8,122 bases of DNA from JAEZRQ01 sp049294415 (lineage in GTDB: Bacteria; Patescibacteriota; Patescibacteriia; Patescibacteriales; UBA12465): assembly GCA_049294415.1 (NCBI GenBank), contig JBAQCS010000071.1, positions 1 to 8,122 of the forward strand. The letters run 5' to 3'. The first letter of the stretch is position 1; every line of letters begins with the position of its first letter. The notes below the pieces were generated by a model. The model ran no database searches, was not told the DNA's origin, and worked only from the letters and a program-made list of their open reading frames with translations. Below are positions 1-5,724 of the stretch, one piece after another. A program made the translations under genes and the position numbers.

Positions 1-535
1 GCGGACAAACATGATGGCTAACTAAAAGATTTTGTAATTCAGGGTAACTATCGAGGCCCTTTTTAATAAGTAGATCATGGACGGTTTGAAAATCTGTTTC
101 CTGCCAAGTTTTCTTTCGATTAATACAATCCGTAATTGGAGATAAATAACCAATTCTTTTCCCTAAAGAAAAAAGTTCTTCCACTGAGAATTTGTCGAGA
201 CCTTTCTGTTTTTTTAAGTCTAACAACAGATTGTAAACTCCGTAACCACGAAATTGAGCTTCTTCTTTTTTAACTCGTATTAGTAAATCACGAAATTGCT
301 CAAAAGAGATTCTTTTAAAGCTTTTGTTTTTTACAGCATTTTCGAGAACCGGCAAAATATATTCTACTTTGTTCAATAAAACCCACATATATGGGAATGT
401 GCAATCTTCCCTGGTAAAAATATTATCAACCAGCTCGAGATCATAGTTGTTTTGTTCCGCTAAGGACATAGCCTTAATCATGCTACAAACCTTAGTCTGA
501 CGACAAAGGACATAAAGAAATTTTAGCTTTTCCAT
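1..535 (-). CDS. Unknown protein, 5' part only (runs off left edge)
   Basis: An open frame starts with ATG at 535-533 and stays open for 178 codons to the window edge, so the C-terminus is missing. The protein begins MEKLKFLYVLCRQTKV and continues as a soluble, mixed charged/hydrophobic sequence with several Lys-rich stretches. I see no signal peptide, membrane segment or recognisable motif, and I do not recognise the family. The start is supported by a good promoter immediately upstream (-35 at 615-620, -10 at 591-596) and by the GAACCTTAA leader word at 566-574. No Shine-Dalgarno sequence precedes the ATG. The gene is transcribed alone in this window, separated from the upstream minus-strand unit by a terminator at 624-652. 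That it is a real gene is fairly sure; its function is unknown. Confidence 0.8.
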   Translation of the reverse strand, partial: MEKLKFLYVLCRQTKVCSMIKAMSLAEQNNYDLELVDNIFTREDCTFPYMWVLLNKVEYILPVLENAVKNKSFKRISFEQFRDLLIRVKKEEAQFRGYGVYNLLLDLKKQKGLDKFSVEELFSLGKRIGYLSPITDCINRKKTWQETDFQTVHDLLIKKGLDSYPELQNLLVSHHVCP

Positions 536-565
536 TTTTATGATTTTTAGGTGAATATTCAATTA

Positions 566-574
566 TTAAGGTTC
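566..574 (-). promoter_or_regulatory. GAACCTTAA leader element of the 1-535 gene
   Basis: On the minus strand this 9-mer lies in the 5' leader, 16 nt after the -10 box and about 30 nt before the ATG. The same word stands in the leaders of four other units in the window. Its role is unknown. Confidence 0.55.
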
Positions 575-590
575 GTTTTTATAACCGCAA

Positions 591-620
591 AATATACCAT
601 AATAATTGGTTTTGTGTCAA
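591..620 (-). promoter_or_regulatory. Sigma70-type promoter of the 1-535 gene
   Basis: Minus-strand -35 TTGACA at 615-620, an 18-bp spacer and -10 TATATT at 591-596, preceded by TGG (extended -10). The spacer keeps one half (ATACC on the plus strand, 594-598) of the palindrome seen in two other promoters of the window. Confidence 0.75.
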
Positions 621-623
621 TAA

Positions 624-652
624 TTAAAAACCCCGAATTTTTTAATTCGAGG
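624..652 (-). terminator. Intrinsic terminator of the 688-1478 unit
   Basis: Nine-pair stem 631-639 / 644-652 with a four-base loop. On the minus strand the one irregular pair is a G·U wobble (on the plus strand it would be a C·A mismatch), and a run of T (626-630) follows the stem. Strand and position fit termination of the unit ending at 688. It also lies just upstream of the next promoter, insulating the 1-535 gene. Confidence 0.8.
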
Positions 653-687
653 TCTTTGTTTTTGAGGCTTATTGTTTTCGTTTTTTC

Positions 688-954
688 TTAATTTAAACGA
701 GAAACACAGTTCACCTGAACGTTGTGTATTCTGGCATTCTTATGCTCCTTAATAAATTTTTCCTTTAGCAGCTCTTCTAACTTAGCTGGCACGCCAAGAA
801 AAAATTGATCGTCTGGCGTCTATAACGGAAACTTGTTTTCCCTGACTTCACCCTGCACTAATTCAAAAGTGCCTGAGAAATTTATTGCTTCCGAATATTC
901 CGGGATAAGATTGCAATTGATTATTCCACCAACAAAATAATAATGTTTTTTCAT
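688..954 (-). pseudogene. Small unknown gene interrupted by an in-frame TAG
   Basis: An ATG at 954-952 sits 8 nt after a clear AAAGGAG Shine-Dalgarno (963-969). The reading frame gives 44 residues beginning MKKHYYFVGGIINCNLIP, then a TAG at 822-820. It stays open in the same frame for 43 more codons to TAA at 690-688. The part after the TAG is still protein-like, with an amphipathic helix LEELLKEKFIKEHK and hydrophobic alternation, so the natural product appears to be about 88 residues. The second half has no ATG start of its own. The gene is the second member of a unit with 990-1478 (35-bp gap) and is followed by a terminator. I do not recognise the family. Likely explanations are a recent nonsense mutation or a sequence error; programmed readthrough is less likely. 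Confidence 0.65.
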
Positions 955-962
955 TTTTTAAT

Positions 963-969
963 CTCCTTT
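963..969 (-). promoter_or_regulatory. Shine-Dalgarno AAAGGAG of the 688-954 gene
   Basis: AAAGGAG on the minus strand, 8 nt before the ATG at 954. It fixes the start of the small interrupted gene. It is one of only two clear Shine-Dalgarno sites in the window; both belong to downstream genes of operons. Confidence 0.75.
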
Positions 970-989
970 TTTGATTTCAGTTTGTTCAT

Positions 990-1478
990 TTAAGATATGG
1001 CGGCGTGTAAGGCTGCACCATCTTTGTTAAATAAAATTTCCAATTTTTGGTTTTTAGCTTCCGACTTAAAAGTTATCTCCAAAATAAGAACTTCTTCATC
1101 GTATGCTTCTCCCACATAGACACGGCCGGTAAATTGGTCGGTGTCCTTAGAATCGCATTTTTCAACAAAGTCTTTAATAAACTTGATAATACGAGGAACC
1201 GCTGGATCACTGATAATCAGAAGCGTTTCCAGATAGGTAAGCTTGGCGCCAGAAAAAGCGGCACACCATTTGTCATCCTTATTTAAGGATTCCATTAGGC
1301 TTTCGGTAACGATAAAATTCTGGTGACACTGTGACAGATGTTCTTCCATACGACCCATCTTGATGTGTTTACCACAAATTTTACATTCCTGACAACAGGG
1401 CATCATATGAACCATGCGAACGCCTTCTTTATGACAGTCACACTGGCATTCATGCGAACATTTTTCGTGCTTTTCCAT
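990..1478 (-). CDS. Cys/His-rich putative zinc-binding protein, function unknown
   Basis: This is a 162-residue soluble protein. The first 55 residues are packed with potential metal ligands: C7, H9, C11, C13, C15 and H16, then C28 and C29, then a zinc-finger-like C32-x2-C35-x11-H47-x3-C51 followed by H52. The remaining ~100 residues hold almost no Cys and look like an alpha/beta domain (strands near YVGEAYDEEVLILEITF). The finger spacing suggests at least one structural zinc site; the earlier cluster could hold a second. Such domains can bind nucleic acid or protein, but nothing here decides which. The gene is first in a unit with the interrupted 688-954 gene, under a promoter at 1526-1554 and with the GAACCTTAA leader word. 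It has no Shine-Dalgarno; an A-rich stretch precedes the ATG. Zinc binding is inferred from ligand spacing, and the family is not recognised. Confidence 0.85.
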   Translation of the reverse strand: MEKHEKCSHECQCDCHKEGVRMVHMMPCCQECKICGKHIKMGRMEEHLSQCHQNFIVTESLMESLNKDDKWCAAFSGAKLTYLETLLIISDPAVPRIIKFIKDFVEKCDSKDTDQFTGRVYVGEAYDEEVLILEITFKSEAKNQKLEILFNKDGAALHAAIS

Positions 1479-1492
1479 TTTTTGTTTATTTT

Positions 1493-1501
1493 TTAAGGTT
1501 C
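1493..1501 (-). promoter_or_regulatory. GAACCTTAA leader element of the 688-1478 unit
   Basis: Minus-strand GAACCTTAA in the 5' leader, 24 nt after the -10 box and 14 nt before the ATG, within a leader that also contains GTTAGT near the expected transcription start. It is an exact copy of the word in four other leaders; its role is unknown. Confidence 0.6.
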
Positions 1502-1525
1502 TTTACTAATTTTAACTAACTGAAA

Positions 1526-1554
1526 AATATATCATAAGATATTGTTTTTGTCAA
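1526..1554 (-). promoter_or_regulatory. Promoter with palindromic spacer for the 688-1478 unit
   Basis: Minus-strand -35 TTGACA (1549-1554), 17-bp spacer and -10 TATATT (1526-1531). A perfect inverted repeat ATATC-ATAA-GATAT (plus-strand reading, 1529-1542) overlaps the -10 and the spacer and could be a repressor site. The -35 lies only 9 bp from the -35 of the divergent plus-strand gene. Confidence 0.75.
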
Positions 1555-1563
1555 TGGTAACAA

Positions 1564-1592
1564 TTGACTAACTGATAGAGCTATTATAATAT
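1564..1592 (+). promoter_or_regulatory. Promoter of the 1632-2048 gene
   Basis: TTGACT at 1564-1569 followed either by TAATAT at 1587-1592 (17-bp spacer) or by the exact TATAAT at 1585-1590 (15-bp spacer). It is divergent from the 1526-1554 promoter; the two -35 boxes form an inverted repeat GTCAAT-N7-ATTGAC. Confidence 0.7.
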
Positions 1593-1612
1593 TATTAGTC
1601 AAACAAATTGTC

Positions 1613-1621
1613 GAACCTTAA
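1613..1621 (+). promoter_or_regulatory. GAACCTTAA leader element of the 1632-2048 gene
   Basis: GAACCTTAA stands 10 nt before the ATG at 1632, with no Shine-Dalgarno between. This is the only plus-strand copy in the window, so the word follows transcript direction rather than a fixed DNA strand. That argues for a leader or operator role rather than chance. Confidence 0.6.
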
Positions 1622-1631
1622 TAAATAAATC

Positions 1632-2048
1632 ATGGAAAAGAAACTATTTTTGATTCAAGGACTTTTTTTCACCAGAGACTATGCACTCAGCGTTAAACAT
1701 GATCCAGAAATTGGCGAAAGAGTAGCCATGGATCAAGCTGTTTTCAGAACAATGTTTTCAGGAGTAATCAAATTTATTGAAGAGTCGGCAAAATATGAAG
1801 GCGCTTTAACTGATCATTACGGATCCTCTATTCTTTTCGACATTGAATTATCTGAAGATAAGTTCATCTTTAAAAAAAGGTATGAACATCGACGTGATGT
1901 AATTCTTTACCAATTAGAAAAAGATGGCGATGTTTGGATAGGTTCATATGGCGGTCCAGCTGTTGGAGCCGGTGCAGTAAGATGCCAACTAATTCCAGTT
2001 GATGAAGATTACTTCATGCCGACTGGATTGGAAAGATTTCTGAGATAA
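1632..2048 (+). CDS. Unknown 138-residue soluble protein
   Basis: The protein starts MEKKLFLIQGLFFTRDYAL and reads as one compact alpha/beta domain with no signal peptide or membrane segment. Alternating hydrophobic segments (SSILFDIELSEDKFIFKK, DVILYQLEKDGDVWIGSY) suggest a beta-sheet in the middle. A Gly-rich GGPAVGAGAV segment follows near residue 107. A single Cys lies near residue 118. I do not recognise the family. The gene is monocistronic: its own promoter (1564-1592) lies upstream and a strong terminator (2071-2100) follows 22 bp after the TAA stop. It is transcribed away from the zinc-binding-protein unit, with which it shares a 9-bp-spaced divergent promoter region, so the two could be co-regulated. 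Confidence 0.85.
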   Translation: MEKKLFLIQGLFFTRDYALSVKHDPEIGERVAMDQAVFRTMFSGVIKFIEESAKYEGALTDHYGSSILFDIELSEDKFIFKKRYEHRRDVILYQLEKDGDVWIGSYGGPAVGAGAVRCQLIPVDEDYFMPTGLERFLR

Positions 2049-2070
2049 ACTGACAAAACCTAGAAAGTAA

Positions 2071-2100
2071 AAAAAGCTCGACACAAAGTCGGGCTTTTTT
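2071..2100 (+). terminator. Intrinsic terminator of the 1632-2048 gene
   Basis: Eight-pair stem 2075-2082 / 2088-2095 with loop ACAAA, then a run of six T. The one non-Watson-Crick pair is a U·G wobble on the plus strand, which fits plus-strand function. Confidence 0.85.
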
Positions 2101-2102
2101 CT

Positions 2103-2137
2103 AAATAAAAACCCTGAACCATTTTGGTCCAGGGTTT
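2103..2137 (-). terminator. Intrinsic terminator of the NADAR/glycohydrolase operon
   Basis: Stem 2111-2121 / 2125-2135 (ACCCTG arms) with a three-base loop. The single irregular pair is G·U on the minus strand, and a T-rich tract follows on that strand. It ends the 2155-4099 unit and sits beside the opposing terminator at 2071-2100. Confidence 0.85.
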
Positions 2138-2154
2138 ATCAAACATTAAATTTC

Positions 2155-2595
2155 TTACTTACGCGCATATTTATCAATCAATTCTAATAAGTACGGCGAA
2201 TTAAGATCTTTTCGAAAAATACCAGCAACATTAGCCCCCCAAGCTCTGTCAGGATAATTAGACTCATTATAAGTATATAGCTCAATAGGGTAAGTCCAAA
2301 TAATTATCGGGGTTGTTAGATTTTGCATGAAATCCCGATAAATAAACCAGCCGGTCTGCATGGCCGACCAAGTTTCCTTGTAATCATAAAGTGGGTAGTG
2401 ACTAATGTACGGCTCCATAATAACGATGTCGTAATAGTCTAAACCACCATGGTCTTGATGTTGCTCAATACGATTCTGTATGACTTCAATGCAAACAGCA
2501 AATTCTACATCATATTCTTCCTTTTTTTGTTTAAATAAATATGAATAAAGAGGAAGCATGCGTTTGTCGCCTTCAATAACTAAAACTTTTTTCAT
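2155..2595 (-). CDS. Degenerate response-regulator receiver-like protein
   Basis: This 146-residue protein has the beta-alpha pattern of a CheY-like receiver domain and no output domain. It has the first strand VLVIEGD with acidic residues E8 and D10, the third strand YDIVIMEP, the fourth strand TPIIIWT with T101, and the switch-type lysine in FRKDL (K129). The position that would hold the phosphorylated Asp is E61. An Asp-to-Glu change there removes normal phosphorylation and can mimic the active state in some receivers, so this may be a constitutive or protein-binding pseudo-receiver. The segment between E61 and T101 is longer than usual and rich in Tyr and Trp. It is the last gene of a three-gene unit, 14 bp after the ADP-ribosylglycohydrolase and just before the terminator at 2103-2137. 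The receiver assignment is from pattern only; a similar Rossmann-like fold cannot be excluded. Confidence 0.7.
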   Translation of the reverse strand: MKKVLVIEGDKRMLPLYSYLFKQKKEEYDVEFAVCIEVIQNRIEQHQDHGGLDYYDIVIMEPYISHYPLYDYKETWSAMQTGWFIYRDFMQNLTTPIIIWTYPIELYTYNESNYPDRAWGANVAGIFRKDLNSPYLLELIDKYARK

Positions 2596-2609
2596 GATTC
2601 TTTTGATTT

Positions 2610-3590
2610 TTACTTAAAAAATTTCTGATACAATTTCTCGCCCAGGTCTTCCATTCGAGAAAGTCCTTCGGTTTGTTCTATTAGAAATTTTGGCAATGAG
2701 CGCAAGCCATATCGTCCAGCAGCCATACCAACACAGACAGCGGCCAAAGTATCAACATCTCCGCCCATATTAATACTTATTCTCAAAGCATCAAAAGCTG
2801 AGCGACTATGTTTCATCACATAAACCACATTATAAGCAGTTGTCAGGCAGGCACAGGGTAAACCGTAAATGTCTTTATCCCACTTAATATAAGGCAGAGG
2901 CTGTTCACCGTGCAGAAACAAATAATCCTCTTCTGACAGTAAGTGTGGTGCCGGCAAGGCGTTAATAGTTTGAATAGTATTTTTAATTTCTGTGTTACTA
3001 GTATTAGCTAGCAAAAAAGATATTAAATTACTGTAATCACCGTCTTCCCTTAAAAAGTGCCAAGCGGTTAAGGCAGTAAGATAACCACCCATTCTACCAA
3101 ACCTGTGAGGATGAGTTGAGTCGGTATTAATGATTGAATAAAGCTGTAAATCTTTCCATGGCACAAAAGCCAAAGGAACAGCTCTCATCACCGGAGCGTT
3201 ACCCGGATCACGTCTACCAACCTGAGAGGCTCTAACCTCTTCAATGGTTTTCTGGCCAGTATACCAATCTTCGATGGACCCGTGTCCATCACGTGGATAA
3301 CCTTTCATCTGTTTATCGTTTTCGTACTCGGCCTTAAATTTCTCCAAGAGTAGATCTTCTGAAAAATCATTATCCGACAACAAAGCTTCGACTACACCAA
3401 TGGTGTGCTCGGTGTCATCAGAGTAAGTGCCTGGTAAAATGTTATTTTGACCCCCCTTCCAAACGTTGATGAACTGATCAAATTTCACGTTCTCAGCCAT
3501 CCAAAAACGGCTTTTGAACTCGATACCAACCCCAAAGGCGTCACCAATAGCTACGCCCTTTAAAGCATTTACAATTGTGTTTCTTTCCAT
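2610..3590 (-). CDS. ADP-ribosylglycohydrolase (DraG/ARH family)
   Basis: The 326-residue length is normal for the family, whose members use two Mg ions to cut ADP-ribose from modified side chains or related substrates. Motifs appear in the expected order: GVAIGDAFGVGIEF (12-25), the metal-binding S57-D58-D59-T60, a GN-x-P-x-MR-x-x-PLA segment (130-141), S158-T159-H160, and the C-terminal metal-binding GGDVDT (276-281, with D278, D280 and T281). All key acidic residues are present, so the enzyme is probably active. It has no signal peptide or membrane segment, so it is cytosolic. It is the middle gene of a unit with a NADAR-like protein 17 bp upstream, itself tied to ADP-ribose removal. No nitrogenase or ADP-ribosyltransferase gene is visible, so a classical DraG role is unsupported. 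Family assignment is firm; the substrate is unknown. Confidence 0.93.
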   Translation of the reverse strand: MERNTIVNALKGVAIGDAFGVGIEFKSRFWMAENVKFDQFINVWKGGQNNILPGTYSDDTEHTIGVVEALLSDNDFSEDLLLEKFKAEYENDKQMKGYPRDGHGSIEDWYTGQKTIEEVRASQVGRRDPGNAPVMRAVPLAFVPWKDLQLYSIINTDSTHPHRFGRMGGYLTALTAWHFLREDGDYSNLISFLLANTSNTEIKNTIQTINALPAPHLLSEEDYLFLHGEQPLPYIKWDKDIYGLPCACLTTAYNVVYVMKHSRSAFDALRISINMGGDVDTLAAVCVGMAAGRYGLRSLPKFLIEQTEGLSRMEDLGEKLYQKFFK

Positions 3591-3607
3591 TTTTACAGTT
3601 TTTACAT

Positions 3608-4099
3608 TTATTTGATATTATTTAATCTTTTCAGTAAGCTCCTTTGCGCGAGTAATATTTCTATATAAAACTTCTCCGGCAAAGAAGTGTGCGGATTTTC
3701 AGCACCAACATCATGATAGATGAAAGCACCTTGAGTCATTAGCAAAGCTTTTTGAACGTCAATGTTTTGTCTGACTTTTTCGGCGATGAACATAGCAATT
3801 AGTAAGCGATGTTCAATAGAATTATATTCAATAATTTTATTGTCCCAAAAAACATAATTCTTAACATCATCCACAATAGATTTAGTTATTAATCGCCCTG
3901 CCTTCAAAGCACTAAGGCCGTCTAAACAAAAGATTTCTTCCCTCTTTTTTCGATCAAAAAATTTGATGCCCTGCAAAGCACTTTCCACTGATAAAAATGG
4001 ATGACCACCGACTATAAAAGGGGTGTAAGCCAGATTAGAAAGAATAGCTCCCCTCCAATCATCAGAATCAGATCTGATATTAATTGTTTCTTTTTTCAT
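3608..4099 (-). CDS. NADAR-like (YbiA-type) protein
   Basis: The 163-residue protein follows the NADAR/YbiA pattern in order: an N-terminal LSNLAYTPF (20-28, matching the family's 'SN..P'), SVESALQGIKFF (37-48, with E39, Q43 and K46), LKAGR (65-69, family 'AK..G'), W85-D86, then a helix ending AEKVRQN (106-112, family 'KF.QN') and ALLMTQG (118-124, family 'LL.TG'). The C-terminal part ends in EILLAQR, matching 'LG..LM.vR'. The length fits a single-domain member. NADAR proteins are associated with NAD/ADP-ribose metabolism, and some remove ADP-ribose from guanine placed by DarT-type toxins. This copy is divergent and its activity is inferred. It is first in the operon, with the glycohydrolase 17 bp downstream, under a promoter at 4138-4167; it has no Shine-Dalgarno. 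Confidence 0.78.
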   Translation of the reverse strand: MKKETINIRSDSDDWRGAILSNLAYTPFIVGGHPFLSVESALQGIKFFDRKKREEIFCLDGLSALKAGRLITKSIVDDVKNYVFWDNKIIEYNSIEHRLLIAMFIAEKVRQNIDVQKALLMTQGAFIYHDVGAENPHTSLPEKFYIEILLAQRSLLKRLNNIK

Positions 4100-4114
4100 G
4101 GTTATTTTTAGTTT

Positions 4115-4123
4115 TTAAGTTAC
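4115..4123 (-). promoter_or_regulatory. Degenerate leader element of the NADAR operon
   Basis: Minus-strand GTAACTTAA followed by AAAAC, in the same leader position as GAACCTTAA in other units. It has two substitutions, so it is a weak copy of the motif or a chance match. Confidence 0.35.
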
Positions 4124-4137
4124 TGTTTTAACAACCA

Positions 4138-4167
4138 AAATTAGCATAATTTATGATATTTTGTCAA
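4138..4167 (-). promoter_or_regulatory. Promoter of the NADAR/glycohydrolase operon
   Basis: Minus-strand -35 TTGACA at 4162-4167, 18-bp spacer, -10 TAATTT at 4138-4143 with an upstream TGC (extended -10). The -10 is weaker than in the other units. No alternative promoter is apparent between this operon and the terminator at 4183-4215. Confidence 0.65.
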
Positions 4168-4182
4168 ATGATATTTAGATAT

Positions 4183-4215
4183 TAAAAAACCCTGAAACTA
4201 TTGCAGCTTCAGGGT
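4183..4215 (-). terminator. Intrinsic terminator of the 4238-5666 unit
   Basis: Eleven-pair stem 4189-4199 / 4205-4215 with a five-base loop, a single G·U pair on the minus strand, then six T. Its outer arm (ACCCTGAA) is the same as in the terminator at 2103-2137, suggesting a shared terminator style. Confidence 0.88.
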
Positions 4216-4237
4216 CTTATTTAACATTTCAGGTTTT

Positions 4238-4975
4238 TTATTCGAAATGACCAAAGTAATCCAACATGACTTCTTCGATCTCATCTTCGAGTGCTCTGTA
4301 TTCCTCCTTGGATAAACCAAGAAGTTTCTTTACTGACTCTCCAGGAGTTTGGTCGGCCGGAGTTCCTTCCTCTCTATCCAGATAATCACGAATTTGATTT
4401 TTCTGCTCTTCAGTTAAAGTTAGTCTGCTGACCAAAGGAATAATAAATTTTTCCGAGGTTTTAGTTTCAGAAACAATGGCAAAACTGTTCCATTTTTCTG
4501 ACCTATCTTCTCCGAAAAAACTCAGCGGAAAGGCATCTTTACTAATAAAATGATGCAAAAAGATAATCTTCTCAGCCTTGTCTTTAGGATTAAAAATTAC
4601 TAGCTCTGTATTTCTAATCTTGTTAAAACACCACTCTTGCCAGTCTTCAATGCCCATCGGCAACCAGTTTAAATAATCTTCTTTGAGCTCATACTCTTGG
4701 GATTGATTACCTAGACGGTATTTTTTTATCTTTAACTGCACTCCGTCTTTTATTCCCAGTTCTGTCATTTTTTCAGCCAGATCTTTGTTTAACCCAATGC
4801 TATACACCGAGTTATAGAATACTTGGCCAGTTTTCTGATTATTCCAAGCTTCTTCCAAAGCTTGTGGTGAACTAACTTTAATAATCCTGGGAAACGGTAC
4901 CACCCCAGATTGAATTTGAGCAATTAGTTCGCCGGACTGATCAAGTGTAATCAAAAGAATTGTGTTAATTTCCAT
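4238..4975 (-). CDS. Unknown 245-residue soluble protein
   Basis: The protein has no signal peptide or membrane helix. The first ~100 residues alternate strands and helices (INTILLITLDQSGELIAQI, QLKIKKYRLG). A Trp-rich stretch follows (LNWLPMGIEDWQEWCF, about residues 102-117), then a second alpha/beta part and a proline-containing linker (GTPADQTPGES). The tail is an acidic helix (EEYRALEDEIEEVMLDYF). I do not recognise the family. It is the second gene of a unit with the membrane-anchored protein 4989-5666, separated by 13 bp. It has one of the two clear Shine-Dalgarno sites of the window (AAAGGAG, 4981-4987, 5 nt from the ATG). A cytosolic partner of the membrane protein is a reasonable inference from pairing, not from sequence. 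The terminator at 4183-4215 ends the unit. Confidence 0.88.
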   Translation of the reverse strand: MEINTILLITLDQSGELIAQIQSGVVPFPRIIKVSSPQALEEAWNNQKTGQVFYNSVYSIGLNKDLAEKMTELGIKDGVQLKIKKYRLGNQSQEYELKEDYLNWLPMGIEDWQEWCFNKIRNTELVIFNPKDKAEKIIFLHHFISKDAFPLSFFGEDRSEKWNSFAIVSETKTSEKFIIPLVSRLTLTEEQKNQIRDYLDREEGTPADQTPGESVKKLLGLSKEEYRALEDEIEEVMLDYFGHFE

Positions 4976-4980
4976 TTTTT

Positions 4981-4987
4981 CTCCTTT
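4981..4987 (-). promoter_or_regulatory. Shine-Dalgarno AAAGGAG of the 4238-4975 gene
   Basis: Minus-strand AAAGGAG, 5 nt before the ATG at 4975 and immediately after the stop codon of the upstream gene. It fixes this start and indicates translation of both genes from one message. Confidence 0.75.
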
Positions 4988-4988
4988 T

Positions 4989-5666
4989 TTATTGGTTTAT
5001 TGATTTTATTATTTCTTCAATCTTTTGTGCTGAGAGACTCATCTCCTTGGCAAAAGCATTTTGAGGGTGATCACCTAGATAGGTAATAAGCGTCTGCTGG
5101 AATTTAGTAGCCAACTGAAATAAATCACCGCTGTAACTACCAGCTTTTTTAATTGATAAGTATTCATCCTCAATCAATTTGAAAATATGTTCCCGCTCAC
5201 TCAAAACGGAATAAAGGAAATTATCCCTATCATTCCAGAATAAAGAAATCATTCCTCCTTCTGAGCCTGTGGCTTTTTGAACGAGAGAATATTTTTCATC
5301 TTCAGCCGGCATAACAACAAGTCCTGTCCATAAATAATCAAAATTTTTCATAAACTCTTGCGAGTTTTTTGTCATTCTGATTCTGTAAAAAATATGAACA
5401 TTAAGCAAATCATTCAATTCGTGCATCACATCATACCGTTGTTCGTCGGTCAGGTTAGTATTCTTCGTAACTTTCGACAAAACATCAAAAGCTACTTTAT
5501 AAAGTTCTGAAACAGTGGCTTGATTATAAGACCACCGAGTTTTTAGCCTGCTTAATTCCAAATGCAAGCGCATAAGAGCCATGTCTTTTTCCCTTCTTTT
5601 ACTCTGAATAAATAAATAGACAAAGATTAACAAGAAGCCTACAATAACAATCAAAATTTTTTCCAT
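4989..5666 (-). CDS. Unknown protein with one N-terminal membrane anchor
   Basis: The 225-residue protein opens with a hydrophobic segment at about residues 4-20 (ILIVIVGFLLIFVYLFI), followed at once by a basic SKRREK stretch. There is no signal-peptidase site, so it is probably a membrane-anchored protein; by the positive-inside rule the bulk faces the cytoplasm. The remainder is mostly helical, with long charged helices at about 26-110 and again near the C-terminus (SAQKIEEIIKSINQ), which could form a coiled-coil or helical bundle. A short strand-rich part (LWTGLVVMPAEDEKYSLV) lies between. It contains no Cys. I do not recognise the family. It is first in a two-gene unit with 4238-4975, under the promoter at 5725-5753. 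It has no Shine-Dalgarno, but the leader carries GAACCTTAA. Confidence 0.88.
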   Translation of the reverse strand: MEKILIVIVGFLLIFVYLFIQSKRREKDMALMRLHLELSRLKTRWSYNQATVSELYKVAFDVLSKVTKNTNLTDEQRYDVMHELNDLLNVHIFYRIRMTKNSQEFMKNFDYLWTGLVVMPAEDEKYSLVQKATGSEGGMISLFWNDRDNFLYSVLSEREHIFKLIEDEYLSIKKAGSYSGDLFQLATKFQQTLITYLGDHPQNAFAKEMSLSAQKIEEIIKSINQ

Positions 5667-5701
5667 CTCGTCAGAATTTAGAGTTTATATTAATTATGTT
5701 T

Positions 5702-5710
5702 TTAAGGTTC
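5702..5710 (-). promoter_or_regulatory. GAACCTTAA leader element of the 4238-5666 unit
   Basis: Minus-strand GAACCTTAA just 14 nt after the -10 box and about 35 nt before the ATG, preceded by GTTAG. The distances to the -10 and to the ATG differ between units, so the element is tied neither to core promoter spacing nor to a fixed start-codon distance. Confidence 0.6.
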
Positions 5711-5724
5711 ATTTCTAACAAAAA

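Noticed and set aside
820..822. Recoding of TAG as an amino acid across the genome
   Set aside because: TAG, in tandem, ends the 7091-7468 gene where readthrough would add only five residues; no other internal TAG occurs. One case fits mutation or error better.
1047..1286. Plus-strand open frame of 79 codons
   Set aside because: It lies wholly antisense inside the well-supported 990-1478 gene, has no promoter or Shine-Dalgarno, and its translation is not protein-like.
2610..3590. Classical DraG role in nitrogenase control
   Set aside because: No nitrogen-fixation or PII genes are nearby, and the suggested lineage is not known for nitrogen fixation; only the family can be claimed.
2155..4099. 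Complete DarT-type toxin-antitoxin system
   Set aside because: No ADP-ribosyltransferase-like protein is visible in or beside the operon; the third gene has receiver-like, not transferase-like, features.
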